Both the position numbers and the translations under genes were made by a program. Positions 1 through 8,508 of a DNA stretch of 50,251 nt are shown one piece after another (the stretch's first letter is position 1; the number at the start of each line of letters is the position of its first letter). This DNA comes from Acidimicrobiia bacterium. Its GTDB lineage: Bacteria; Actinomycetota; Acidimicrobiia; Acidimicrobiales; Aldehydirespiratoraceae. Location: assembly GCA_022828135.1 (NCBI GenBank), contig JAJEJB010000042.1, positions 1-50,251 of the forward strand. Direction: 5' to 3'. Below the pieces are notes generated by a model. That model searched no databases and was not told the origin of the DNA. It saw only the letters and a list, made by a program, of their open reading frames with translations.

Positions 1-93
1 GAGTTCCAGGTGAACTTGGTGTTCGTGTCGCCCTACGGGGCCGTCCCCATCGCCAACCGCAGAGCCATCATCACCATCACCGACAACGACTGA
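1..93 (+). CDS. C-terminus of a Calx-beta-like repeat protein (partial)
   Basis: The window opens inside a reading frame that runs 30 codons to a TGA at 91-93. The residues show alternating hydrophobics followed by the ending AIITITDND. That ITITDxD ending is the typical last strand of a Calx-beta domain, a calcium-binding beta-sandwich repeated in large secreted or surface proteins. Only the last strands are visible, so the total size, signal peptide and number of domains are unknown. The gene is unrelated to the thiamine genes that follow; a new promoter begins 12 nt after its stop. Another beta-sandwich repeat family is possible. Confidence 0.6.
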   Translation, partial: EFQVNLVFVSPYGAVPIANRRAIITITDND

Positions 94-105
94 CGCTCGA
101 GCGCG

Positions 106-111
106 TATAGT
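106..111 (+). promoter_or_regulatory. -10 box (TATAGT) of the thiamine operon
   Basis: TATAGT fits the actinobacterial TANNNT -10 consensus. It lies 12 nt after the upstream stop codon and about 18-20 nt before the first paired bases of the TPP riboswitch. That puts a transcription start near 117-119, just ahead of the aptamer. No clear -35 hexamer is visible. Confidence 0.55.
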
Positions 112-128
112 CGCGGGCAACAACAAGA

Positions 129-226
129 GCCGGGGAGCTCGGGACAGCCGGGCTGAGAGGGCATCCGCGCCATTCGCAGCGGTGTCGACCCGCCGACCTG
201 ATCTGGGTAATGCCAGCGGAGGAAGA
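129..226 (+). ncRNA. TPP riboswitch (THI element)
   Basis: Both conserved parts of the thiamine pyrophosphate aptamer are present. The first is GGGGAGC followed by GGCTGAGA (CTGAGA at 153-158). The second is ACCTGATCTGGGTAATGCC starting at 196 and running into CAGCGGAGGAAG. Supporting helices can be drawn: AGC/CGG (136-141) with CCG/GCT (148-154), GGG 159-161 with CCC 189-191, and CCGC 165-168 with GCGG 179-182. The GGAGGAAG at 218-225 is also the Shine-Dalgarno of the next gene (ATG at 231). Ligand binding would therefore be expected to block ribosome access, so control is likely translational. A pairing partner for the outermost P1 helix was not obvious by eye. Confidence 0.93.
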
Positions 227-230
227 CCCC

Positions 231-1346
231 ATGGATCACCAACCCCCACCAAGTCCCGCCCATACCGGCGCGCCCCGGCGAGCCAACCGTCGAAAGACTC
301 GGGGGTCGTTCGGCCTGGTCGCCGTGGCCGCAGTCGCCATGGTCGCGGCAGCCTGCAGCGGCGACCGCGCCGGGGACTCCGACGACCTCGCGGGCACCAC
401 CGTGACGCTGCTCACCCACGACTCGTTCTACGTCTCGCCCGAGACCTTCGAGGCGTTCACCGCGGCCACCGGCATCGAGGTGGAGCAGCTCGCCTCCGGC
501 GACGCCGGCGCGCTGGTGGCCCAGGCCTGCCTCACCGCGGGCGAGCCGCTGGGCGATGTGCTGTTCGGGATCGACAACACGTTCTTGCAGCGCGGTCTCG
601 ACTGCGCCATGTTCGAGCCGCACACTTCCCCCGGCCTCGCCGGGGTGCCCGAGCGTTTCGTGCTCGATCCCGAGCACCGGGTCACGCCGGTCGACTTCGG
701 CGACGTGTGCCTCAACTATTGGGTCGACGCCTTCGACGGCTCGCCGCCGCCCCCGTCGTCCCTCGACGATCTGACCGACCCGGCTTACGAGGGAATGCTC
801 GTCGTGCAGAGCCCCGAGACCTCGTCGCCGGGCCTGGCCTTCCTGCTGGCCACCATCGCCCGCTACGGCGACGGCTGGGAGGACTACTGGGCCGCGCTGC
901 GGGACAACGGCGTGTCGGTCACCGCCGGCTGGGAGGACGCCTACTACGGCGAGTTCACCGCGGGCGGCGGCGACCGCCCGATCGTGGTGTCGTATGCGTC
1001 GAGCCCGCCCGCGGAGGTCATCTTCGCTGATCCGCCCGTCGACGAGCCCCCCACCGGCGTCGTCACCGCCAGCTGCTACCGCCAGATCGAGTTCGCCGGC
1101 GTGCTCGCGGGCACCGACAACCCCGCAGGGGCCCGGGCCCTGGTCGACTTCATGCTAACCGACACGTTCCAGAACGATGTGCCGCTCAACATGTTCGTGT
1201 TCCCGGTCGCGGCGGATGCCACCCTGCCGCCGGAGTTCGTGGTCCACGCCGAGATCGCGGCCGACCCGTTCATGTTGGACCCGGCCGAGATCGAGGCCCA
1301 GCGCGACGCCTGGACCGACCGCTGGGTGGAGATAGTCCTGCGCTGA
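231..1346 (+). CDS. thiB: Thiamine ABC transporter, substrate-binding lipoprotein ThiB
   Basis: Extracytoplasmic solute-binding protein of 371 aa that would capture thiamine or its phosphates for ThiPQ. The N-terminus has a basic stretch, a hydrophobic segment and a lipobox ending AAAC with the lipidated Cys near residue 42. The mature part begins with a TVTLLTHDSF strand as in the ThiB/iron-type binding-protein family. ATG 231 was chosen because GGAGGAAG lies 5 nt upstream; the in-frame ATG at 210 lies inside the conserved riboswitch core and cannot be a normal start. The TPP riboswitch directly upstream and the ThiP and ThiQ genes downstream fix the substrate class. The family also contains iron and polyamine binders, which the riboswitch argues against. 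Confidence 0.88.
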   Translation: MDHQPPPSPAHTGAPRRANRRKTRGSFGLVAVAAVAMVAAACSGDRAGDSDDLAGTTVTLLTHDSFYVSPETFEAFTAATGIEVEQLASGDAGALVAQACLTAGEPLGDVLFGIDNTFLQRGLDCAMFEPHTSPGLAGVPERFVLDPEHRVTPVDFGDVCLNYWVDAFDGSPPPPSSLDDLTDPAYEGMLVVQSPETSSPGLAFLLATIARYGDGWEDYWAALRDNGVSVTAGWEDAYYGEFTAGGGDRPIVVSYASSPPAEVIFADPPVDEPPTGVVTASCYRQIEFAGVLAGTDNPAGARALVDFMLTDTFQNDVPLNMFVFPVAADATLPPEFVVHAEIAADPFMLDPAEIEAQRDAWTDRWVEIVLR

Positions 1347-1390
1347 TCCGCCCCGTCCAAAAAAGCCGCACCTGCTCGGAGGCTGCGACC

Positions 1391-3034
1391 TTGGCGGCCC
1401 CGGTCCGGGTCGTGCGGGGTGCCGCGGCCGCGCTGCCTGCGGTGGCGGTGGCCGCCTTCATGGTGCTGTTCTTTGCCTGGCCCATTGCCGGGGTGATCGC
1501 ACGAGGCTTCGGCGGGACCAGTCCGGCCGGGCTGCTGGGCGAAGTGCTCGGCTCTGGTTCGCATCGCTCGGTGATCTGGTTCACCGCCTGGCAGGCGGCC
1601 GTGTCCACTGCCCTCACCGTGGCGGTGGCGCTGCCAGCGGCGGCAGCCATGGCCCGGCTGCGTTTCCGGGGTCAGCGGCTGATGAGGGCGTTGGCGACGG
1701 TGCCGTTCGTGCTGCCCACCGTGGTGGTGGCCGCCGCCTTCGAGGGCCTGTTCGCCCGGTTCGGCCTCGCCGGCGGCGGAGTGAACCTGCGCCACACGGT
1801 GTGGGCCATCCTGGCGGCCCACGTGTTCTTCAACTACGCCGTGGTGCTGCGAACGGTCGGCGCCCACTGGGCCAACCTCGACGCCCGGGTGGAGGATCAG
1901 GCCCGAGTGCTGGGCGCCTCGCGGATCGCGGTCTTCCGCCGCGTCGTGCTGCCCCGACTGGCGCCGTCGGTGGCGGCGACCTCGGCCATCGTCTATTTGT
2001 TCTCGTTCACGTCGTTCGGGGTGGTGCTGATACTGGGAGGACCGGCCCGGGCCACCATCGAGACCGAGATCTACCGCTACGCAGTGGTCCGGCTCGACCT
2101 CGAGACGGCCGCGGCCCTGGCCGTGGTGCAGTTGGCCGCGGTGATTGCGCTCGTGGCGGTGTCGAACGCGCTCGAGCGGCGGCGGGCCACCGTCGAGCCC
2201 GCCTCCTCGCCGGCGGCCGCGCCCCGGCGCAGGGGCCCCGGCCTGATCGCCAACCTGACGGTGATGGCGCTGATCCTGGGCCTGCCGCTGGCGGTGCTGG
2301 TGGAGAGATCGCTCGCGGCCGGCCGCAGCGGCGGCTACACGATTCGCAACTACACAGCCATGGCCGAGCGTGTCAGCCTGTTGCCGGACACGGCTCTGGC
2401 CGCCCTGCGAAACTCGCTCGCCTTCGCGCTTCCCGCCGCCGCGCTGGCGCTGCTGGTGGGTGGGGCGGCCGCGCTGGTGGTGCTGCGTTCGGACTCCCGA
2501 GGCGCCCTCTTGGGCCGAGCCTTCGACATTGGGCTGACCCTCCCGCTGGGCGTCTCGGCGGTCACCATCGGACTGGGGTTCCTGTTGGTGCTCGACCGCC
2601 CGCCCGTCGACATACGCACCTCGGTGATCGTGGTGCCCATCGCCCATGCCCTAGTGGGGATTCCCTTCGTGGTGCGAACCCTGGTGCCGATGCTGCGCAC
2701 CGTGAATCCTCGGGCTCGGGAGGCTGCGGCGGTGCTCGGCGCCCCGCCCCGGCGGGTGCGCCGCGAGGTGGACCTGCGGATCGCGGCCCGCGGCGTCGCA
2801 GTCGGCGCCGGGTTCGCCTTCGCGGTGTCGCTGGGCGAGTTCGGAGCGACATCGTTCATTCCCCGCCGCCCCGAGACGCTCACCGCCCCGCTGGCCCTCT
2901 TCAGGCTGCTGGGCACCCCGGGGGACGCCCTTCGGGGCCAGGCCATGGCGCTGGCGGTCTCGCTCATGGTGCTCACCGCTGTGGCAGTCTTCGTCATGGA
3001 CCTTTGGGGCGACGCACGCAGGGGGGCCTTCTAG
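1391..3034 (+). CDS. thiP: Thiamine ABC transporter, fused two-domain permease ThiP
   Basis: Integral membrane permease of 547 aa, close to the usual length of ThiP, made of two homologous six-helix halves in one chain. Each half has an EAA-type loop that docks the ATPase: near residue 168 (EDQARVLGAS) and near residue 444 (EAAAVLGAPP). The TTG start is preceded by CGGAGG at 1377-1382 with an 8-nt spacer; a later GTG at 1412 is an alternative. The stop codon directly abuts the ATG of thiQ, so the genes are co-transcribed and probably translationally coupled. Together with ThiB and ThiQ it forms a high-affinity thiamine uptake system under TPP riboswitch control. Confidence 0.9.
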   Translation: MAAPVRVVRGAAAALPAVAVAAFMVLFFAWPIAGVIARGFGGTSPAGLLGEVLGSGSHRSVIWFTAWQAAVSTALTVAVALPAAAAMARLRFRGQRLMRALATVPFVLPTVVVAAAFEGLFARFGLAGGGVNLRHTVWAILAAHVFFNYAVVLRTVGAHWANLDARVEDQARVLGASRIAVFRRVVLPRLAPSVAATSAIVYLFSFTSFGVVLILGGPARATIETEIYRYAVVRLDLETAAALAVVQLAAVIALVAVSNALERRRATVEPASSPAAAPRRRGPGLIANLTVMALILGLPLAVLVERSLAAGRSGGYTIRNYTAMAERVSLLPDTALAALRNSLAFALPAAALALLVGGAAALVVLRSDSRGALLGRAFDIGLTLPLGVSAVTIGLGFLLVLDRPPVDIRTSVIVVPIAHALVGIPFVVRTLVPMLRTVNPRAREAAAVLGAPPRRVRREVDLRIAARGVAVGAGFAFAVSLGEFGATSFIPRRPETLTAPLALFRLLGTPGDALRGQAMALAVSLMVLTAVAVFVMDLWGDARRGAF

Positions 3035-4048
3035 ATGCTGACGGTGAGGGGCGCGACGGTCTCGTTCGGCCGGGTCAGGGCTCTCGACGGAGTGGACCTG
3101 GAGGTAGCAACGGGCGAGGTTGTCGCCATCCTGGGCCCGAGCGGGTGCGGCAAGAGCACGCTGCTGCGGGCTGTGGCCGGGCTACAGCCCCTCGACTCGG
3201 GCGAGGTTCATTGGGACGGCGAGGACCTGGCCGGGCTGCCCGTGCATCGCCGCGACTTCGGGCTGATGTTCCAGGAGCACGCGCTGTTCTCGCACCGGGA
3301 CGTGGCCGCCAACGTGGCCTTCGGTCTGCGGATGCAGAAGATGGACTCCGCCGGCCGGAGCCGGCGAGTGCGCGAGGTGCTGGGCCTGGTGGGGCTGGCC
3401 GGCTACCAGGAGCGGACGATCGCCACGCTGTCGGGCGGCGAGGCCCAACGGGTGGCGCTGGCCCGCTCACTGGCGCCCGAGCCCCGCCTGCTGATGCTCG
3501 ACGAGCCTCTCGGCTCGCTGGACCGACCCCGCCGCGAGGAGCTCACGGAGGAGCTCAGGGTCCTGCTCCGTCGCATCGGCGTCACCGTCCTGCATGTCAC
3601 CCACGACCACGACGAGGCCTTCGCGGTGGCCGACCGAGTGGCGGTCATGCAGTCGGGCCGCATCGCCAGGATCGGCACCCCTGCAGACATCTGGCACGAT
3701 CCCCGCCACGCCGCCGTGGCCCGCTTCCTCGGCCACGCCAACGTCGTGGAGGTGGGGGAGGGCGGAGCGGTGCCGTGGGGCCGCTTGAGCGTGTCCCCCG
3801 GTCTGGCCGTGCTGCGATCCGACGCCTTCAGCCGCGTGGACGGTTCGCCTCTGGATGCTGCCGACACCGTCGCCGGAACCGTGACCGACGCCCGCTTCCG
3901 GGGCGACCGATTCGAGCTGAGGTTGCGCACCGACCCCGGAGAGGTCGATCTCCTCGTGCGAGATCCCCGTCCAGCGGCCACCGGCGACCGGCTTGGCTAC
4001 ATCATCGATCCGGCCCGGATCGCACGCCTCGACTCGGACCGTTCCTAG
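3035..4048 (+). CDS. thiQ: Thiamine ABC transporter ATPase ThiQ
   Basis: ABC ATPase of 337 aa that powers the ThiB-ThiP importer. Walker A GPSGCGKST is at residues 34-42, the signature LSGGEAQ at 132-138, Walker B LLMLDEP from 152 and the switch histidine in HVTHD at 190. About 100 residues after the nucleotide-binding core resemble a regulatory TOBE-type extension, as in the Pot/Fbp/Mal ATPase subclass; E. coli ThiQ lacks this, so the protein is longer than that reference. The start codon follows the thiP stop without a gap. Without the riboswitch context it could have been called a generic spermidine/iron-type ATPase. Confidence 0.88.
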   Translation: MLTVRGATVSFGRVRALDGVDLEVATGEVVAILGPSGCGKSTLLRAVAGLQPLDSGEVHWDGEDLAGLPVHRRDFGLMFQEHALFSHRDVAANVAFGLRMQKMDSAGRSRRVREVLGLVGLAGYQERTIATLSGGEAQRVALARSLAPEPRLLMLDEPLGSLDRPRREELTEELRVLLRRIGVTVLHVTHDHDEAFAVADRVAVMQSGRIARIGTPADIWHDPRHAAVARFLGHANVVEVGEGGAVPWGRLSVSPGLAVLRSDAFSRVDGSPLDAADTVAGTVTDARFRGDRFELRLRTDPGEVDLLVRDPRPAATGDRLGYIIDPARIARLDSDRS

Positions 4049-4061
4049 CAGCCTCCGTCCG

Positions 4062-4109
4062 GAATTGGCAGCGATGAGCGCCAAAAACGGCCTTGAGCGC
4101 TGCCAATTC
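4062..4109. terminator. 12-bp perfect inverted repeat between convergent genes
   Basis: GAATTGGCAGCG (4062-4073) is repeated as its exact reverse complement at 4098-4109, with a 24-nt loop. It fills the 89-bp gap between the convergent thiQ and MFS genes, the position of a bidirectional terminator. There is no T-run after the stem on either strand, so a Rho-independent mechanism of the classical type is not shown. A dispersed palindromic element is the other option. Confidence 0.5.
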
Positions 4110-4137
4110 GCGCCAGAGCACCGGTGGATGACAGCGC

Positions 4138-5409
4138 TCAGGCGGCAGGGCGGGGGCGAGCCAGGCGGGCCGTGATCCAGGCGCCCGCAGCGGCGGCCAC
4201 CAGCACGAGGGCGGCGATGCCGGAGTAGTGGCTCAGTGACTGGAAGCCGAGGAGTTCGACCAGGGCTCCGGACGACATGCCGCCCACCGCGCCTCCCGTG
4301 ATCATGACGAAGTCGGCGCCGCCCTGAACCTCCACCCTCTGGCGCACCGGGAACGAGTTCGTGAGCAGCGCGCTGCCCGCGATGAGCCCGCAACTCCAGC
4401 CGATTCCGATCAGCGTCAGACCGCTGAACAGCCCGGCGCTGTGCTCGGGGTCCGTATGGCCGGCCAACTCCGCGCCCAGGAACAGGATCAGACCGCCGAG
4501 GGTGATTACCGTATGGGTGCCCAGGCGGTCTACGAGCCATCCCACGATCGGTGAGAAGGCGTACATCCCGACGATGTGGAGCGATATGACCTGGCCGATC
4601 ACCGCGAGGTCCTGATCCCCGCTCGTCATGTGAAGCGGCGTCGCAGTCATGACGGCCACCATGACCATCTGCCCCACCAGCATGGCCAGCAGGGCGAGAC
4701 GGGCCGCGGGCACGGCCGCGATCCGCCGGATCACGGTCGCGGGCGATGCCGGTCGGGGCGCCGCCGCCCCGATCGTGCCCAGCACTTCCAATGGATCGGG
4801 GCGCAACCAGGTCTGCGTGATCGCCAGTCCGGCCAGGAACATCGCCGAGCTCAGCACATAAGGGCCGGCCAGCTCGGGCAGGCCGATGAACTGGGCGAAG
4901 TCGGCGACCGGCCCCAGCGCGATCGTCGGTCCCGCGGCCGCGCCGAAGGTGGAGGCCCACACCAGCATCCCGATGGCGCGGGCCCGGCGGTCCTCGGGAG
5001 CGAGATCGGCCACCGCGTAGCGGGCGGCCAGATTGGTGGCCTGGCCCACGCCCACCCCGATGATGCCCAGCACCACCAACAGATACAGGTTCAACACTGC
5101 CGCTATGAGGGCGGCGATCGCTCCGGCTGCGCCCAGCGCCCATCCCACGACCAGGCCCTGGCGCCGGCCCAGGCGGGCCATGCGGCGGGACAGGGGAACG
5201 GCCGCCGCCATGCTGCCGAGCGACATGGAGCCGGCGGCCAGTGTGGCCAGCGTCTCGCTGCCGGTGATCTCCTCGGCGAGAACTGCCGAGGCCGCGAACG
5301 ACGCTCCCATGGCCATGGTGGTGGGAACCACCGAGGCCATGGTGGTTGCAATCGTGCGGCGCTGGACCCTGACGCGGTCGTGGGTCTGGGCCGAGGTCTC
5401 AGCCGTCAT
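4138..5409 (-). CDS. MFS transporter (12-helix)
   Basis: A 423-aa integral membrane protein of the major facilitator superfamily with about twelve hydrophobic segments. After the second helix comes the LSRRMARLGRR loop, the place of MFS motif A (its acidic residue is not conserved), and a helix-4/5 stretch rich in glycine follows (GIIGVGVGQATNLAARYAVAD). The ATG at 5407-5409 is preceded on the minus strand by a TAGCGT -10 box (5445-5450). The substrate cannot be read from the sequence; proton-driven drug or metabolite export is typical of the family. It is transcribed away from the P450 operon and convergent with thiQ, so it might serve either neighbourhood, most plausibly the P450 operon that shares its promoter region. 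Confidence 0.82.
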   Translation of the reverse strand: MTAETSAQTHDRVRVQRRTIATTMASVVPTTMAMGASFAASAVLAEEITGSETLATLAAGSMSLGSMAAAVPLSRRMARLGRRQGLVVGWALGAAGAIAALIAAVLNLYLLVVLGIIGVGVGQATNLAARYAVADLAPEDRRARAIGMLVWASTFGAAAGPTIALGPVADFAQFIGLPELAGPYVLSSAMFLAGLAITQTWLRPDPLEVLGTIGAAAPRPASPATVIRRIAAVPAARLALLAMLVGQMVMVAVMTATPLHMTSGDQDLAVIGQVISLHIVGMYAFSPIVGWLVDRLGTHTVITLGGLILFLGAELAGHTDPEHSAGLFSGLTLIGIGWSCGLIAGSALLTNSFPVRQRVEVQGGADFVMITGGAVGGMSSGALVELLGFQSLSHYSGIAALVLVAAAAGAWITARLARPRPAA

Positions 5410-5444
5410 CGCGCCCCGCTGTCGCCGGTCTTGACCATCAGCCG

Positions 5445-5477
5445 ACGCTATCGCCCGCCCGGACCGTCAGATAGTTT
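5445..5477. promoter_or_regulatory. Divergent -10 boxes for the MFS gene and the P450 operon
   Basis: On the minus strand TAGCGT (5450 down to 5445) fits TANNNT and lies about 35 nt before the MFS ATG. On the plus strand TAGTTT (5472-5477) lies 9 nt before the ATG at 5487, which would give an almost leaderless transcript. The two start points are close enough that one regulator could control both directions. Confidence 0.5.
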
Positions 5478-5486
5478 GGCGTGCGC

Positions 5487-6392
5487 ATGGACGTCGGCTT
5501 CATCGGACTGGGCAATATCGGCGGGCCCTGCGCCAAACACCTCCTCGACGCAGGACACCGAGTGACGGTGTTCGACGTCGACGAGGCCGCCGCCGGCCGG
5601 CTGGCGAGCGTCGGTGCCCGCAGTGCGGGGTCGGCGGCCGAGGTCGCGGCAGCCAGTGAGGCGGTGATGCTGTCACTCCCGACCCCCGAGGCCTCCGAGG
5701 CTGTCGTGGCCGGCTACGGCGGAGTGCTGGCCGCGGGTCGCTCGGGCCTGGTCGTCGTGGACCTCTCCACCAACTCGGTGGGAACGTCCCGGAGCCTGTC
5801 CGAGATGTGCCGGCAGGCCGGTGTCGTCTACATCGACTGCCCCGTGTCCGGTGGCGCCTGGGCGGCCGAGAGGGGTGATCTCGCCCTTATGCCGTCGGGC
5901 CACGAGGCTGCTTTCGATCGGGTTCGTGAGGTGCTGGTGTGCTTCGGCAAGGACGACACGAAATGGCTGGGACCGTCAGGAACGGGCACCCTCATCAAGC
6001 TCATCAACAACCAGATATTCCTGGTGGCCACCCAGGTCTTCGGTGAGGGATACCTTCTGGCGGCCAAGGCAGGGCTGGACACCGGTCGATTCCTCGAGAT
6101 GCTCAGGGCCAGTTCGGCAGGCATGTGCATGCCCCTGGCCGACATGATCGTCAAGCGGCAGTGGGAGTCGTCCAGCTACGACCTGTCCCTGGCCGAGAAG
6201 GACCTCCGTCTGGCGCTTGAATCGGCCGCGGAGATCGGAACGCCGCTGCCCCTCACCAGAGCGGCTCATGATGTGCTGGCCCGCTCGGTCGAAGCGGGTC
6301 TGGGCGCCAAGTTCTTCCTCGGTGCCATGGAGACCCTGGAGGCTGAGGCGGGCTTCACCGCTCCGGTCCCGCCCCCGGGGGACGCGCCATGA
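5487..6392 (+). CDS. NAD(P)-dependent beta-hydroxyacid dehydrogenase (3-hydroxyisobutyrate dehydrogenase family)
   Basis: A 301-aa soluble oxidoreductase. It starts with the Rossmann motif GFIGLGNIG (residues 4-12), carries the substrate loop DCPVSGG (118-123, Ser121) and the catalytic-lysine helix GTGTLIKLINNQ with Lys171 and Asn175. These are hallmarks of 3-hydroxyisobutyrate, tartronate semialdehyde and related dehydrogenases. ATG 5487 places the nucleotide-binding strand at the usual distance from the N-terminus; GTG 5481 is an alternative start. Its stop overlaps the P450 start (ATGA), so it is the first gene of an operon of oxidative catabolism. The exact hydroxy-acid is unknown; 3-hydroxyisobutyrate from branched-chain breakdown is a reasonable guess. 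Confidence 0.85.
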   Translation: MDVGFIGLGNIGGPCAKHLLDAGHRVTVFDVDEAAAGRLASVGARSAGSAAEVAAASEAVMLSLPTPEASEAVVAGYGGVLAAGRSGLVVVDLSTNSVGTSRSLSEMCRQAGVVYIDCPVSGGAWAAERGDLALMPSGHEAAFDRVREVLVCFGKDDTKWLGPSGTGTLIKLINNQIFLVATQVFGEGYLLAAKAGLDTGRFLEMLRASSAGMCMPLADMIVKRQWESSSYDLSLAEKDLRLALESAAEIGTPLPLTRAAHDVLARSVEAGLGAKFFLGAMETLEAEAGFTAPVPPPGDAP

Positions 6393-7648
6393 CCCAGCTT
6401 CAGCTTCGGGTCCCGGACTTGAGCAGCTACGAGACGTTCGTGAACGGCTTCCCCCACGAAGCCTTCGTGCAGTTGCGCGAGCACGCGCCGGTGTGGTGGC
6501 ACGAACCCACCGACCGAACCCCCGACGGCGAGGGCTTCTGGTGCGTGAGCACCCACGAACTCGTGGTGGAGGTGTTCCGGACACCCAGGGTCTACTCGTC
6601 CCACACCGGCGGCGGCCGGCCCTACGGCGGCACCATGATCAACGACATGGAGATGAGCGGGAAGCTCCTCAACATGATGGACGACCCCCGCCACCAGCGC
6701 ATCCGCCAGCTCGTCAGCAAGGGGTTCACTCCCAAGCGGATCACTCGCCTGCGAGCCGATCTCGAGGCCATCACCACCAGGACCCTCGACTCGGTGGCGC
6801 CGGAACCCGGCCGACGGGGAAGCTGCGACTTGGTGACCGACGTGGCCGCCGAGCTGCCGCTGCAGGCCATCTGCCTGCTGTTGGGCGCCCCCGGCGAGGA
6901 TCGCCACGCGCTGTGCGAGTGGGTCGACATCGCGTCGTCGGACTTCAGCGACGAGGTTCCGTCGTCGGTGCGGGCGCAGGCCAGCGCCAACCTGTTCCAG
7001 TACGGCCAGCGGCTGATCCAGGACCGAACCGCCCACCCCCGGGACGACCTGCTGTCGGTGGTGATCCACGGGGAGCTGCCCGACCAGCGCCCACCCCGCC
7101 TCGACGAGACCGAAGTGGCCATGTTCTGGAGCCTGCTGTTCACCGCCGGCGCGGAGACCACCCGCAAGGCGATCGCCACCGGCATCTGGGAACTCTCGAA
7201 GTCGCCCGAACAGTTCGAGGCTCTCCGAGCCGACCGGTCCCTGATGCCGGCGGCTGTCGAGGAGATCGTCCGCTGGACGACGCCGTCGGTCTACAAGCGC
7301 CGCACCGCCACCAGAGACGCCGTCCTGGGAGGGCAGGAGATCCGCGCCGGCGACAAGGTTGTGGTGTGGGAGATGTCGGCCAACCGGGACGAGGCGATCT
7401 TCGACGCACCGTTCGAGTTCCGCATCGACCGGGCCCCGAACAACCATGTCGGGTTCGGGCACGGGCCCCACTTCTGCCTCGGGGCCAACCTTGCCCGGCT
7501 GGAGGTCGACGTGATGCTCAACGCCGTCCTCGATCGCTGGCGGGACATCGAGGCCACCGGCGAGCCCACCTACACCCGCACCAACCGGCTGTCGGGACTG
7601 CGGACCCTGCCCATCGCCTTCACCGACATCGCGCGAGCGGCCGGGTAG
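6389..7648 (+). CDS. Cytochrome P450
   Basis: A 419-aa soluble bacterial P450 (no membrane anchor) that would hydroxylate a lipophilic substrate using O2 and electrons from ferredoxin. The I-helix oxygen-activation motif AGAETT is at 253-258, ExxR at Glu292-Arg295, and the haem loop FGHGPHFCLG at 356-365 with ligand Cys363. The N-terminal segment PVWWHEP and the MDDPRHQRIRQLVSKGF C-helix region resemble the actinobacterial CYP124/125/142 group, which attacks methyl-branched lipids and sterol side chains; that resemblance is my reading, not an alignment. The stop-start overlap upstream and the 10-nt gap to the hydrolase gene show operon membership. No ferredoxin gene is adjacent. Confidence 0.93.
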   Translation: MTQLQLRVPDLSSYETFVNGFPHEAFVQLREHAPVWWHEPTDRTPDGEGFWCVSTHELVVEVFRTPRVYSSHTGGGRPYGGTMINDMEMSGKLLNMMDDPRHQRIRQLVSKGFTPKRITRLRADLEAITTRTLDSVAPEPGRRGSCDLVTDVAAELPLQAICLLLGAPGEDRHALCEWVDIASSDFSDEVPSSVRAQASANLFQYGQRLIQDRTAHPRDDLLSVVIHGELPDQRPPRLDETEVAMFWSLLFTAGAETTRKAIATGIWELSKSPEQFEALRADRSLMPAAVEEIVRWTTPSVYKRRTATRDAVLGGQEIRAGDKVVVWEMSANRDEAIFDAPFEFRIDRAPNNHVGFGHGPHFCLGANLARLEVDVMLNAVLDRWRDIEATGEPTYTRTNRLSGLRTLPIAFTDIARAAG

Positions 7649-7658
7649 ACATCAGCGG

Positions 7659-8486
7659 ATGAGCACAGCCCGCAACGGCGAGATCGAGATCGTCTACGAG
7701 ACCTTCGGCATGGACGGAGACCCTGCGCTGATACTGCTCCACGGCCTCGGTTCGAGCATGCTCGTGTGGCCGGAGGAGATGTGCGCCGGCTTCGTTGATC
7801 GCGGCTTCTTCGTTCTGCGCATGGACCACCGCGACTCGGGGCTGTCCACGGTGCTGCCCGACGGCGCCCGCTACACCCTCGAAGACATGGCCGGCGATGC
7901 GGTCGCGGTGCTCGACGCGGCCGGCTGCGGTCGGGCCATCGTATGCGGCTACTCGCTCGGGGGAATGGTGGCGCAGGCCGCGGCTGCGGCCTGCGGTGAG
8001 CGGGTGGCCGGCCTGGTCTCCATCTCCTCGCATACCGGAGAGCCGGGTGTCGGCGACCCCACTCCGGAGGCCCTGGCGGCGCTGAAGGCGCCCCCCGCGG
8101 CCACGGTTGAGGCCCAGATCGAGTCCGATCTGGCCGGCTACCGGATCTGGTCAAGTCCCGATTGGCGCAACGAGCAGGCCGAGCGGGAGTACTTGGAGCG
8201 CAGCTACCGGCGGGCGTGGCATCCCGGCGCGTCCGAGCGCCAGTTCAAGGCCGCGGCCCGAAGCGGCAGCCGGGCCGACGCGCTGCGAAGCCTCGATGTT
8301 CCCACCTTGGTGATTCACGGAAGTGCCGATCCGCTGATCACGCCCGACGCAGGCCGCCGCACCGCCGAGCTGGTGCCGGGCGCCGAGTACGTGGAGATCG
8401 AGGGAATGGGCCACGATCTGCCGCCCCAGGTGTGGGCTCCGATGATCAGCGCCGTCACCGCCTTGTCGGCCCGCATCGCTTGGTAG
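7659..8486 (+). CDS. Alpha/beta-fold hydrolase
   Basis: A 275-aa alpha/beta hydrolase. The oxyanion segment HGLGSS is at 28-33, the nucleophile elbow CGYSLGG gives Ser99, and the rest of the triad is Asp224 (GSADPL) and His252 (GMGHDL). The family includes esterases, lactonases, C-C hydrolases and 3-oxoadipate enol-lactonase-like enzymes; the motifs do not separate these. It lies 10 nt after the P450 gene and 22 nt before the CoA-racemase gene, so it probably processes an ester, lactone or thioester intermediate of the same pathway. Confidence 0.88.
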   Translation: MSTARNGEIEIVYETFGMDGDPALILLHGLGSSMLVWPEEMCAGFVDRGFFVLRMDHRDSGLSTVLPDGARYTLEDMAGDAVAVLDAAGCGRAIVCGYSLGGMVAQAAAAACGERVAGLVSISSHTGEPGVGDPTPEALAALKAPPAATVEAQIESDLAGYRIWSSPDWRNEQAEREYLERSYRRAWHPGASERQFKAAARSGSRADALRSLDVPTLVIHGSADPLITPDAGRRTAELVPGAEYVEIEGMGHDLPPQVWAPMISAVTALSARIAW

Positions 8487-8508
8487 GTGACAGAGGAAGG
8501 AGACTCCC

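Noticed and set aside
210..230. ATG at 210 as the start of thiB
   Set aside because: It lies within the invariant GGGTAATGCC segment of the TPP riboswitch; ATG 231 has a proper Shine-Dalgarno and leaves the aptamer intact.
1076..5143. Long minus-strand frames opposite thiP and the MFS gene (1076-2647 and 3467-5143)
   Set aside because: Their products are rich in Arg, Gly, His and Gln without any domain, and they run antisense to genes with clear motifs; they are high-GC shadows.
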